Assembly (NCBI RefSeq): GCF_005876955.1
Contig: NZ_SSCL01000009.1
Location: 115,671 to 179,670, forward strand
Direction of reading: 5' to 3'
DNA: 64,000 bases
DNA from: Sinomonas gamaensis
Lineage (GTDB): Bacteria; Actinomycetota; Actinomycetes; Actinomycetales; Micrococcaceae
Position 1 is the first letter of the stretch, and each line of letters begins with the position of its first letter. Shown here in pieces: positions 1 to 7,171 of this stretch. Under the pieces are notes generated by a model that was given only the letters and a program-made list of their open reading frames with translations, was not told the DNA's origin and ran no database searches. The position numbers and the translations under genes are program-made.

Positions 1-164
1 AAGGTGGAATCCTCGGCGAGGAGGGCTTCGAGGTCCAAGGTCCGCTTCGTCGTGACGAGCTCGTCGAGCCGTACCGGTCGCGGAGGAAGCGCGGCCCAGT
101 CCTTGGGCGTGTGGTACCCGTGGTCCGGATACGGGCGCCCGTCCCCCACTGCTTTGAAGATCAC
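1..164 (-). CDS. Conserved actinobacterial protein of unknown function, 3' end cut by window edge
   Basis: The minus strand reads from a GTG at 164 as VIFKAVGDGRPYPDHGYHTP and continues into a DELVTTKRTLDL stretch and LLAEDST before the window ends, about 54 residues. I recognise this as the N-terminal part of a short (about 100 residues) actinobacterial family, sometimes machine-labelled as a VapB-like antitoxin; I know of no proven function. A TACGCT box (171-176) ends six bases before the GTG, so the transcript is probably leaderless and starts on the start codon. The C-terminal half lies outside the window. Confidence 0.65.
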   Translation of the reverse strand, partial: MIFKAVGDGRPYPDHGYHTPKDWAALPPRPVRLDELVTTKRTLDLEALLAEDST

Positions 165-236
165 GCGACTAGCGTAGGCACGGCTGCCTCACGCGTCATG
201 CCGAACTGCGCGCCCCGGAGGATTGTGGCCGAACGG

Positions 237-845
237 TTACGCGCCAGTACTGGTCGGCCCGCTGTGCAGGCCGATGAGCAGCGCGCCCATCTGGCGTGCC
301 TGCTCGACTCCTTCCTCGTCCCCCTCGACGGCCGCGACCACGGCCCCTTCGAGGAGGATGAGAACCTTGCGCGCGAACCCCTCCGGGTCGCGCAGCCCCT
401 CTGAGCGCGCCAGGGCCGCGATCTGTTCCCGGGTGCGGGTGAGATATTCCGCGCTTGCCCGCCCCAGGGGATGCTCAGGGCCCATTTCGAGCAGCACATG
501 GACGAACGAACTTCCATCGTTGATGTGTGGCCTGACCGCCTCGGCGAACACGTCGAAGACCGCCAGCAACGCAGTGGGGCCGTCGTCCGTCGCGCGGATC
601 GCCGCGTCGATCGACTTGCTGCGCGCTTCGTGAAGGCGCTCGAGATAGGCCAGGACGAGTTCGTCCTTGGAATGGAAATGGCTGTAGAACGTGGCTTTCG
701 CCACATTTGCACGTTCGATGAGTTCGTCGACGCCCACCGCGCGAATGCCCCGCTTCGCAAACAGCTCGAACGAGGCATCGAGGATGCGCTGGTGCGCTTG
801 CCTGCTCTTGGTCGCCGCCCGACCGGACCCAGTCATCGCCGCCAC
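237..845 (-). CDS. TetR/AcrR-family transcriptional regulator
   Basis: A 202-residue protein with a typical TetR DNA-binding domain in the first ~60 residues: an N-terminal basic segment, RILDASFELFAKRG, a turn through VGVDELIERANVAKATFYSH, then FHSKDELV. The rest is the variable helical ligand-binding domain (about 80-195). Length fits the family (190-220). It probably represses a nearby or distant efflux or metabolic gene; no clear target is visible because the divergent neighbour is a HAD hydrolase. The start at 845 is a GTG; an in-frame ATG at 836 is an alternative. Confidence 0.85.
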   Translation of the reverse strand: MAAMTGSGRAATKSRQAHQRILDASFELFAKRGIRAVGVDELIERANVAKATFYSHFHSKDELVLAYLERLHEARSKSIDAAIRATDDGPTALLAVFDVFAEAVRPHINDGSSFVHVLLEMGPEHPLGRASAEYLTRTREQIAALARSEGLRDPEGFARKVLILLEGAVVAAVEGDEEGVEQARQMGALLIGLHSGPTSTGA

Positions 846-905
846 CCCGATTACCTACCCACGTCGCGCGTCGGCAACCCATCTTGGGGCTGAAAGAATG
901 AGCTC

Positions 906-1796
906 ATGGAGACCCGTCCCCCTTTTGCCCTCCTTCTCGACGTCGATGGACCCATCGCGAGCCCCGTCACCCGAACCGTCCAAGAAGAAATCATCGCGCT
1001 CCTGCTGGAACTGGGGGAGGCCGGAATCCCGCTGATCTTCAACACCGGGCGGTCCGACACGTTCATCGCACAGCAGGTCATGGAGCCCATGACCGCAGCC
1101 GGGATGCCCGATTCCCTCACTGTGCACGCCATTTGCGAGAAGGGCGCCACGTGGTTCTCGTTCACCAGCTCAGGGGCGGGTCCGGTCCACGTGGACCGTG
1201 AACTGTCCGTCCCGTCCGACTTCGCCGACGACATCCGGCAGCTCGTAGCCGAGTCCTACTCAGACTTCATGTTCTTCGACGAGACGAAGCGGGCGATGGT
1301 GTCCGTGGAGCAGCGTCTCGACGTCCACAACAGCAGGTATCGCGAGGTGCAGGAGCATTTCGACGCCGACGCCATGGCGATGATGGCCCGCCGCGGTCTC
1401 GGCGCCGTTCGGCTGGACCACCATGCCCCCGGCCAGGACGACACCGTCGACTTCCGTGTCGACCCCACCATCATCTCCACGGACATCGAGTCGGTGCGGC
1501 TAGGCAAGGATCTGGGCGCGAGCCGGGCATGCGAACTGCTGGGTCGTGATGGGATCGTCCCGCAGGCCTGGTTCACCATGGGCGATTCGCGCACCGACTA
1601 CGCGATGGCCGACTGGCTGCACCACAACGACCACGAGGTTGCCCACGTGGACGTCCGGCCCGAGGACGGCGTCCCCCAGAAGCCCTACGACATCCTCACC
1701 GCCGGCTATCTGGGGCTGGGCGCCGAGGTAATTCACGACGACGCCGGGCTGGCCTTCCTACGCGAGTGGCGCAAGGCGTTGCTCGCCACGCGCTAG
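906..1796 (+). CDS. HAD-superfamily hydrolase
   Basis: A 296-residue protein beginning METRPPFALLLDVDGPIASP. The DVDG sequence is HAD motif I (nucleophile and acid/base aspartates), FNTGRS near residue 45 fits motif II, and GDSRTDYAMADW near residue 225 is motif IV with metal-binding aspartates. This arrangement suggests a phosphatase acting on a small phosphorylated metabolite, in the Cof/sucrose-phosphatase-like branch. It is divergent from the TetR gene with about 60 bp between them, so TetR control is possible but unproven. Substrate not predictable. Confidence 0.8.
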   Translation: METRPPFALLLDVDGPIASPVTRTVQEEIIALLLELGEAGIPLIFNTGRSDTFIAQQVMEPMTAAGMPDSLTVHAICEKGATWFSFTSSGAGPVHVDRELSVPSDFADDIRQLVAESYSDFMFFDETKRAMVSVEQRLDVHNSRYREVQEHFDADAMAMMARRGLGAVRLDHHAPGQDDTVDFRVDPTIISTDIESVRLGKDLGASRACELLGRDGIVPQAWFTMGDSRTDYAMADWLHHNDHEVAHVDVRPEDGVPQKPYDILTAGYLGLGAEVIHDDAGLAFLREWRKALLATR

Positions 1797-1806
1797 GCTG
1801 CGCCGC

Positions 1807-2307
1807 TTAGGCGCGTACTCGCTCGGGAAGGGCCGCCTCAATGGCGTCGAGGAGCTCCGGAGCGTCTGGGGTCACCGCCGACCGGAACCGGCCGACCACC
1901 TCACCCGAGGGATCGATCAAGAACTTCTCGAAGTTCCACCGAACCTTCTCGCCGTGCTCGTCGCCGGCCGGGAAACGGGTCAGAGCCGCGTACAGCGGAT
2001 GCTGGTCGCTCCCGAGAACGTTCGCCTTCGCGGCGAGCGGGAACGTGACCCCGAAGTTGAGGCGGCAGAATTCCTCGATCTCCTCGTCAGATCCCGGTTC
2101 CTGCCCCGCGAACTGGTTGCACGGGACGCCGAGAATCACGAGCCCGCGGTCGCGGTAGGTGCGGTTGAGGTTCTCGAGCCCGTCGTACTGCTTCGTGTAG
2201 CCGCACTTCGAGGCGACGTTGACGACCAGGACAGCAGAGCCCTCGAAGCGGCCGAGAGTCGTCTCGGTGCCGTCATTGAGCGTCAGAGGAATTTCGTGCA
2301 AAGTCAC
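1807..2307 (-). CDS. Glutathione peroxidase-family thiol peroxidase
   Basis: A 166-residue protein with all family marks: catalytic Cys35 in NVASKCGYT, Gln69 in CNQFAGQEPG and Trp124 in VRWNFEKFL, completing the Cys-Gln-Trp site. It reduces hydroperoxides in the cytoplasm. In actinobacteria, which lack glutathione, the electron donor is normally thioredoxin or mycothiol/mycoredoxin. Cys is present instead of selenocysteine. The GTG start has TAGACT (2314-2319) ending six bases upstream, so the mRNA is probably leaderless. It converges on the HAD gene, whose stop is 10 bp away. Confidence 0.92.
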   Translation of the reverse strand: MTLHEIPLTLNDGTETTLGRFEGSAVLVVNVASKCGYTKQYDGLENLNRTYRDRGLVILGVPCNQFAGQEPGSDEEIEEFCRLNFGVTFPLAAKANVLGSDQHPLYAALTRFPAGDEHGEKVRWNFEKFLIDPSGEVVGRFRSAVTPDAPELLDAIEAALPERVRA

Positions 2308-2348
2308 CGGACAAGTCTAGCCGCGGCCGTTCGCCGAGCCATCGCTGG

Positions 2349-3446
2349 TCATGGGGCCGGCGTTGGCGTTGAGGTGACGGTCGCCGCGGGCGTCGATGAG
2401 GAGGTCGTGGGCGACGACGCGGCCGCAGTCGTCGGCGATGCCGTGGCGGTTGGCGTCGGTGTCGGGCTCGGCGCGGCGGTGGGGGAACTCGTAGGCGTCG
2501 GGGTAGGCGTGCTCGTCTGAGGCGGAGCTGACGTCGGCGTCGAGGACGGAGTAGGCGACGGCGCCGCAGAGCTTCCCGTGCCCGAGGGCGACGGGCTCGG
2601 CGTGGTGGACTTCGTCGGAGCCGCCGGAGCGGGAGGTGCGGGCGGCGTCGGAGCCGGCGCCTTCTGGATCTGCTCGTTCGGAGCCGGTTCGCTGAGCTGG
2701 GTGGGGATGCTCCACTGCGTCGGCTGGCCCGGTGCCGGCTGCCCGTCCTTGGGCGTGTAGTCCGTGAGGGTGAGGTCGCCGACGGGATTCTTCTGCTGGA
2801 GGGGCAGGAACTTCCACTGCATCGGATCCTCGTAGTGGCCGTTCAGGATTGTCTCGAAGTGCAGGTGTGGCCCGGTGGCGCTCCCCGTCTGCCCCACGAC
2901 ACCCACGACCTGCCCGGACTCGACGCTGTCCCCGGTTTTCACCGCGGCGGCCTTCATGTGGTTGTACGTGGTGACGAGGCCGTTCCCGTGGTCGACTTCA
3001 ACCCGGTTGCCGCCGCCCCACGGATGCCACCCGGCGGCACGCACCACTCCGGCGTCGGCCGAGTAGATCCTGGTGCCGTCGGCAGCGGCGAAGTCCTGGC
3101 CCCAGTGGAACTCCCCCGGCTGCCCGGTCAGGGGATTGATGCGATAGCCGAAGGGAGAAGTGGGTACTAGCGTCTCGAGAGGAGCATAGAGCTGCCCCTG
3201 AGCGGGACGCGGGAGATCGGAGGAGGCGACGACTACAGCACCAGAGTGATTGCCTGCGGGGATCGAACTGACCCCGGCACGATCGAAGACCAGCACAGCG
3301 TTGGGATCGGCCTTCACCGAATCGCTGGCACCCGAATCGGCAAACGCGGGAGTGGCTCCGCAGCCCACGATGAATGCCACGGGCATCACGATGCGGACGA
3401 AATCCCGTCGGCCGATGTGACCGCTTCTACGCTGTGACAGCTCCAC
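2349..3446 (-). CDS. Secreted M23-family peptidase with Pro/Ser/Thr-rich tail
   Basis: About 365 residues from the GTG at 3446, which has GGGGAG four bases upstream (a TTG at 3458 is the alternative). The N-terminus carries a twin-arginine signal, GRRDFVRIV followed by a hydrophobic core and ATPAFA before DSG. The M23 (LytM) domain spans about 95-215, with zinc ligands in HWGQD and HLHF of GPHLHFE. It probably cleaves peptidoglycan peptides outside the cell. The last ~120 residues are almost only Pro, Ser, Thr and Ala, a low-complexity wall-spanning or linker tail. The gene is followed by glutathione peroxidase after 41 bp. Confidence 0.88.
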   Translation of the reverse strand: MELSQRRSGHIGRRDFVRIVMPVAFIVGCGATPAFADSGASDSVKADPNAVLVFDRAGVSSIPAGNHSGAVVVASSDLPRPAQGQLYAPLETLVPTSPFGYRINPLTGQPGEFHWGQDFAAADGTRIYSADAGVVRAAGWHPWGGGNRVEVDHGNGLVTTYNHMKAAAVKTGDSVESGQVVGVVGQTGSATGPHLHFETILNGHYEDPMQWKFLPLQQKNPVGDLTLTDYTPKDGQPAPGQPTQWSIPTQLSEPAPNEQIQKAPAPTPPAPPAPAAPTKSTTPSPSPSGTGSSAAPSPTPSSTPTSAPPQTSTPTPTPTSSPTAAPSPTPTPTATASPTTAAASSPTTSSSTPAATVTSTPTPAP

Positions 3447-3613
3447 GCGACTCCCCAATCAGTCTTGCGCCATGGGCCGAATGCTTCCATTGTTGGGCGT
3501 AGCCTCGGCTTACCGCTAGCACTGCTCAGCGTCACACAGCGCTTCTCTAGGTTGTCAAACAACTGACAGCAGAGGTGCACTTTTGCGCCACGGCCTAGGC
3601 ACTCTCTGAAAGA
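3447..3613 (-). promoter_or_regulatory. Upstream region of the M23 peptidase gene, no assigned element
   Basis: About 165 bp upstream of the peptidase start hold no convincing gene. On the minus strand there is a small dyad GTCA-GTTGTT-TGAC near 3555-3572 and a GGTAAGCCGAGG stretch. Peptidoglycan-hydrolase genes in actinobacteria are often preceded by cyclic-di-AMP (ydaO-type) leaders, but I cannot match this sequence to that consensus. Treat as promoter plus possible structured leader of unknown class. Confidence 0.3.
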
Positions 3614-3649
3614 CAGAACACCCCCGAGCCGAAGCCCGGGGGTGTTCTG
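3614..3649 (-). terminator. Rho-independent-type terminator of tRNA-Ser
   Basis: Perfect 13-bp stem (3614-3626 with 3637-3649, arm CAGAACACCCCCG) and a 10-base loop. It lies just past the 3' end of the minus-strand tRNA and is followed on that strand by a T-rich TCTTTC. Confidence 0.8.
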
Positions 3650-3658
3650 CCACGAAAG

Positions 3659-3743
3659 CGGAGGATGGGGGATTTGAACCCCCGAGGGCGTGAACCCAAC
3701 ACGCGTTCCAGGCGTGCGCCATAGGCCGCTAGGCGAATCCTCC
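3659..3743 (-). tRNA. tRNA-Ser(GGA)
   Basis: 85-nt minus-strand tRNA. The acceptor stem is GGAGGAT (3737-3743) paired with ATCCTCC (3660-3666), with G73 as discriminator, the serine identity base. Anticodon stem CACGC/GCGTG encloses loop CTGGAAC, giving anticodon GGA (template positions 3707-3709). A long variable arm typical of class II tRNAs and GGTTCAAATCC as T-arm are present. The 3' CCA is not encoded. Confidence 0.95.
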
Positions 3744-3852
3744 AGATTGCTCCGCGCACAGCCGTACCCGAACGAGCACCCCGTGCAGAGCAGACTCTAG
3801 AATACCCGAGGTTCCCAGAAGCGCCGAATCGACCCGTGCCAGACTGTCCGGC

Positions 3853-4188
3853 ATGGAGGAGTTCGACTGCCTTGTGGTCTACGTCCCGACGCCGGACGCC
3901 GACGCCCTCCGCAGCGCGCTCGCCGCTGCGGGCGCTGGTCGGCTCGGCAACTACGCGGCCTGCAGCTTCAGCGTCGACGGCATGGGACGCTTCACTCCCC
4001 TCCAGGGCGCGAGCCCTGCCATCGGAACGGTGGGCGAGCCGGAACAGGTCCCCGAGACGCGCATCGAAGCGATCTACCCGCGCGGTCAGCGGAACAGGAT
4101 CGTCAGCGCGCTCATCGCGGCACATCCATATGAAACGCCCGCGTTCATGACGTTCCCCGTTGACATCAGCCTGCCGTCGGAAGCCTGA
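3853..4188 (+). CDS. YqfO/NIF3-insert-like small protein
   Basis: 111 residues starting MEEFDCLVVYVPTPDADALR and containing a central GNYAACSFSVDGMGRF and a late ALIAAHPYETPAF. The HPYE motif and GxY..CSF..xGxGxF pattern are those of the YqfO insert domain of NIF3-related proteins, a PII/CutA-like fold found also as a stand-alone protein. Function unknown; a metal-binding or regulatory role is only inferred. CAGACT ends seven bases before the ATG, so a leaderless start is likely. Its 3' end overlaps that of the convergent histidine kinase gene by 23 bp. Confidence 0.7.
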   Translation: MEEFDCLVVYVPTPDADALRSALAAAGAGRLGNYAACSFSVDGMGRFTPLQGASPAIGTVGEPEQVPETRIEAIYPRGQRNRIVSALIAAHPYETPAFMTFPVDISLPSEA

Positions 4189-5512
4189 GCGAGAAGCACG
4201 CGCCCCCCTCCGGTGCGCGACCAGCCGTGAGCTGGATGCCGAGACGGGACGCGAGACGGTGCGCGATTGAGAGTCCCAGCCCCGTTCCCACGGCACGCTC
4301 CCCCGCATAGCGCGCTCGGAGCGCGCCGCGCTCGAAAGCGTGGGCGAGGTCGTCCTCGCTGAGGCCCGGACCGCCGTCGCGCACTTCGAGGACGACGGCG
4401 TTGCCTTCCCGCCGCCCGGCGAGCACCACGGGCGCGCCGGCGGGAGCGACACGCAGCGCGTTCTCGACGAGCCCGTCGAGAAGCTGTCGGAGGCGCCGTG
4501 CGTCGGTGAGGACCGGAAGCGGTCCGGCAACGTCCACGCGGAGTCGCACGCCGGCGGCCCCAGCCACGCCGCGCCACGCCTCAAGGACGGCCGGCAGAAT
4601 CAGGGCAGCGTCCACGGGTTGAACGTCCACGCGGAAGTCGTCCGCTTCGAGTCGCGCGAGCTCGAGCAGGTCGCTCACGAAGTGGTCGAGCCGGCCCGCC
4701 TCGGACCCCAGTGTCTGGCCCACACGGGGGACGTCCTCCTCCGGGATCATGCCGTCCGCGAGCGCTTCGGCGTAGCCGCGGAGGGCGGTGAGTGGCGTGC
4801 GCATCTCATGCGAGACCGAGAGGAGGAACTCCCGCTGGCGACCTTCGCTCGCCGCGAGCGACGCGTCGAGCGAGGCGAGCGCATGCGACACCTGCGCAAC
4901 CTCGGTGGGGCCTCCGCCGTCGACCGCTACGCCCCGCTCGCCGTCGGCGAGCCGCCGTGCCGCACCCGCGAGACGCACGAGCGGCTTGGCGACCCAACGT
5001 GCCACCAGCGCACCGCCGAGGACGGCGCACGCGAACCCGAGGACGAGCGCCCAGAGGAGCCGGGTGACCAGCGCGCCCGCTGCCTGGTTGACGGCCGAGA
5101 CGGGCTCCACGAGCACGAGTCCGCCCCCAGAAGCGAGCGGCCGGGCCTCGACGACGACCGGCGTCGCGGCGACGGTTTCTGTCTGAGAGACCGGTTGGCC
5201 CGCAAGGATCTTCTTGATCGCCGCTTGGCTCACCAGGCGCCGGCCGGCCCCCGTGACCGTCCCGTCCGGCTCGACGAGCGCGATGCGGCCCTCCTCGCCG
5301 ACCGCGACCTCGCGCAACGACGCGAGGTCCGTCACGGAACCGGAAGCGCTGAGCGCCTGGGCCTCGCGCGCGAGACTCGTGCGGGCTTGGTCGACAGCCG
5401 CGGCGCGGATGAGCTGAGCGCCGACCAGCCCGGCCACGAGCGTGGCCACCGCGGCCACAGCCGCCGTCACAAGGGTGACCCGGGCATACAGCGATCGGAG
5501 CCAGGCCTTCAC
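4166..5512 (-). CDS. Membrane sensor histidine kinase
   Basis: 448 residues from the GTG at 5512, chosen because it overlaps the regulator stop codon as GTGA; upstream in-frame codons run inside the regulator gene. Two membrane segments (about 12-35 and 150-170) enclose a ~115-residue extracytoplasmic sensor. They are followed by HAMP, HisKA with phospho-His235 in SVSHEMRTP, and HATPase_c with the N box at Glu350/Asn351, DGGPGL (379-384) and GTGLGLS (409-415). It phosphorylates the response regulator encoded just upstream. The stimulus cannot be read from the sequence. Confidence 0.93.
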   Translation of the reverse strand: MKAWLRSLYARVTLVTAAVAAVATLVAGLVGAQLIRAAAVDQARTSLAREAQALSASGSVTDLASLREVAVGEEGRIALVEPDGTVTGAGRRLVSQAAIKKILAGQPVSQTETVAATPVVVEARPLASGGGLVLVEPVSAVNQAAGALVTRLLWALVLGFACAVLGGALVARWVAKPLVRLAGAARRLADGERGVAVDGGGPTEVAQVSHALASLDASLAASEGRQREFLLSVSHEMRTPLTALRGYAEALADGMIPEEDVPRVGQTLGSEAGRLDHFVSDLLELARLEADDFRVDVQPVDAALILPAVLEAWRGVAGAAGVRLRVDVAGPLPVLTDARRLRQLLDGLVENALRVAPAGAPVVLAGRREGNAVVLEVRDGGPGLSEDDLAHAFERGALRARYAGERAVGTGLGLSIAHRLASRLGIQLTAGRAPEGGACFSLRLPTAG

Positions 5513-6264
5513 GGCGCGGCCGAACCGTCCGTCGACGCGCTGTAGCCGACGCCACGCGTGGTGCGCAGCGGGCTCGCCTCGCCGAGCTTCGCGCGGAGCT
5601 GCGCGACGTGCACGTCCACCGTGCGCCCGCCGCCATAGTCCGCTTGTCCCCACACCGCAGAGAGGAGTTGCTCGCGGCTGAACACGCGGCCGGGCTGGGA
5701 CATGAGGTGGGCCAGAAGGTCGAACTCCATGGCGGTGAGCTGCACAGGCAGGCCGTCTGCCTCCACCGTGCGGCGTCCCAGGTCCAGACGCACCCGTCCG
5801 ACCGTGAGGATGCGCGGTCCCTGGGGTCCGGAGGCTCGCCGGAGGACGCTTCGCACCCGGGCCACGAGCTCGCGGGGCGAAAACGGCTTGGTCAGGTAGT
5901 CGTCAGCGCCCAGTTCGAGGCCGAGCACACGGTCCACCTCGTCGTCCCGCGCGGTCACGAAGATGACGGGCGTCCAATCGTCCTCCTCACGGAGGCGGCG
6001 GCAGATCTCCACGCCGTCGAGCCCGGGGAGGCCCACGTCGAGCACGATCGCCACCGGTCTCAGCTGACGGATCCTCGCGAGCGCCGCGGCTCCGTCGCGC
6101 TCGACGTGCACGCCGAAGCCTGCGCGGGCCAGATACAGACGCTCAAGGTCGGCGATGGCGTGCTCGTCCTCCACCACGAGCACGAGCCCGCGCCCCTCGC
6201 CGGAGTTGTCCACGGGACCATTCAAGCGCACGACGACGCCACTCGGCTCAGTCTCGAGGGGCAC
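5509..6264 (-). CDS. OmpR-family response regulator
   Basis: 251 residues: an unusual ~26-residue leader, then a receiver domain (LVLVVEDE..., phospho-Asp76 in VLDVGLPG, Thr104, Lys126 in TKPF) and a C-terminal winged helix (about 155-245) with the OmpR-type end GGGRTVDVHVAQLRAKL and RGVGY. It is the first gene of a two-gene operon with the histidine kinase (4-bp overlap). A later start is possible because the extra N-terminus is not part of the receiver fold. It is divergent from the secreted protein at 6337, a plausible target. Confidence 0.92.
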   Translation of the reverse strand: MPLETEPSGVVVRLNGPVDNSGEGRGLVLVVEDEHAIADLERLYLARAGFGVHVERDGAAALARIRQLRPVAIVLDVGLPGLDGVEICRRLREEDDWTPVIFVTARDDEVDRVLGLELGADDYLTKPFSPRELVARVRSVLRRASGPQGPRILTVGRVRLDLGRRTVEADGLPVQLTAMEFDLLAHLMSQPGRVFSREQLLSAVWGQADYGGGRTVDVHVAQLRAKLGEASPLRTTRGVGYSASTDGSAAP

Positions 6265-6336
6265 CGACGCGAGACTTTACATTCCTCGAACACGGGCCGA
6301 ACACCGCGCTTGCGGACCGCTGCCACCATCGACGCC

Positions 6337-6978
6337 ATGGAAGGAAACCAGACCAGGAAATCCGGACGCCGCTGGGCCGCGGGCATCGCCTCGACGCTCG
6401 CGGCAGCACTCCTCGCGGGAGGAGGCATCGCCGTGGCCCTCCACGCTCAAGAGGCTCAGCCGCAGGCCGCAGCCGACAGCACGACGCAGGCCGCCGGCGA
6501 CGACGAAAGCCTCGCGAGCCTCACCTCGCTGGACGACCTCGCCCCCGATGTCGCCCAGCCCGCCGCGCTCGTGGAGCCGGCAGCGGCAGCCACGCCGTCG
6601 CCGTCGGCCAGTGGTTCTGCCGCTGGGGCGGCAGCTGGGGCGGCGAAGCATCCGGCGCGGGCGGCACTGCGGCGAGTGCTCGCCGTCATCATCCGCCAAG
6701 ATGGCACTGCCCAGTACGGCCCGAACGCGCAGAAGGCTGCCCGTGCCGCCGTCAACCGCTTCCCCGCTGCCTTCCGGCATCTGCCGGCGAAGATGCAGCA
6801 GGACCTCTGGACGCTCGCCGGCGCAGCAGCAGACCAAGAGGTCTCTGATGCGCAGGCGGTCAAGGACAACGCGCTGAATGGAACCTACGGACCGGAAGTT
6901 CAGAAGCTCGCCCAAGCGATCCAGAAGGCGCCGGCAAAGTCTCCCGCGCCGTCGCCAAGCCCCTCGGCGGGGAGCTGA
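6337..6978 (+). CDS. Predicted exported/anchored protein next to the two-component system
   Basis: 213 residues from the ATG at 6337 (MEGNQTRKSGRRWAAG). An N-terminal basic segment and a hydrophobic helix of about 20 residues (IASTLAAALLAGGGIAVAL) form a signal peptide or anchor. They are followed by an Ala/Gln/Ser-rich linker and a helical region (about 110-185) with many charged residues and no motif I recognise. The end is Pro/Ser-rich. It is transcribed away from the response regulator gene with only 72 bp between, so it may be part of that regulon. Function unknown. Confidence 0.6.
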   Translation: MEGNQTRKSGRRWAAGIASTLAAALLAGGGIAVALHAQEAQPQAAADSTTQAAGDDESLASLTSLDDLAPDVAQPAALVEPAAAATPSPSASGSAAGAAAGAAKHPARAALRRVLAVIIRQDGTAQYGPNAQKAARAAVNRFPAAFRHLPAKMQQDLWTLAGAAADQEVSDAQAVKDNALNGTYGPEVQKLAQAIQKAPAKSPAPSPSPSAGS

Positions 6979-6988
6979 AACCGGCCGA

Positions 6989-7018
6989 TTCGAGGCCCGC
7001 GCGGAACTCCGCTAAGAT
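6989..7018 (+). promoter_or_regulatory. Predicted promoter of the SRP RNA gene
   Basis: TAAGAT at 7013-7018 is a good -10 box about seven bases before the expected RNA 5' end; TTCGAG at 6989-6994 is a weak -35 candidate at 18 bp spacing. Confidence 0.5.
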
Positions 7019-7023
7019 GAAAC

Positions 7024-7118
7024 CCAGCCCCTCATGTGGCGTCATCCTGCTGAACTCCCCCAGGACCGGAAGGTAGCAAGGGTAGGTGGGCTCTGGCGGG
7101 TGCATGAGGGGCCTTTTC
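7024..7118 (+). ncRNA. ffs: Signal recognition particle RNA, small (4.5S-like) type
   Basis: The ends pair as GCCCCTCATG (7027-7036) with CATGAGGGGC (7103-7112). The tip carries the diagnostic SRP domain IV: CAGGACCGGAAGGTAGCAAG, with the GGAA tetraloop flanked by the conserved asymmetric loop. The RNA forms the core that binds Ffh for membrane targeting of ribosomes. A CCTTTT run after the closing stem can end transcription. It lies directly upstream of dnaX, an arrangement common in actinobacteria. Confidence 0.93.
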
Positions 7119-7171
7119 ATGCCTGTGGATAACCGGCTTCGGTGTCGGTCCGGATTGGTAGGGTTTTCTCT

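Noticed and set aside
3447..3613. Cyclic-di-AMP (ydaO-type) riboswitch before the M23 peptidase
   Set aside because: Expected from the gene type, but I could not align the conserved ydaO core; only a short GGTAAGCCGAGG stretch is reminiscent.
5513..5653. Extended histidine kinase N-terminus inside the regulator gene
   Set aside because: The extra 47 residues are the complement-frame product of the regulator winged helix; GTGA coupling at 5512 is the better start.
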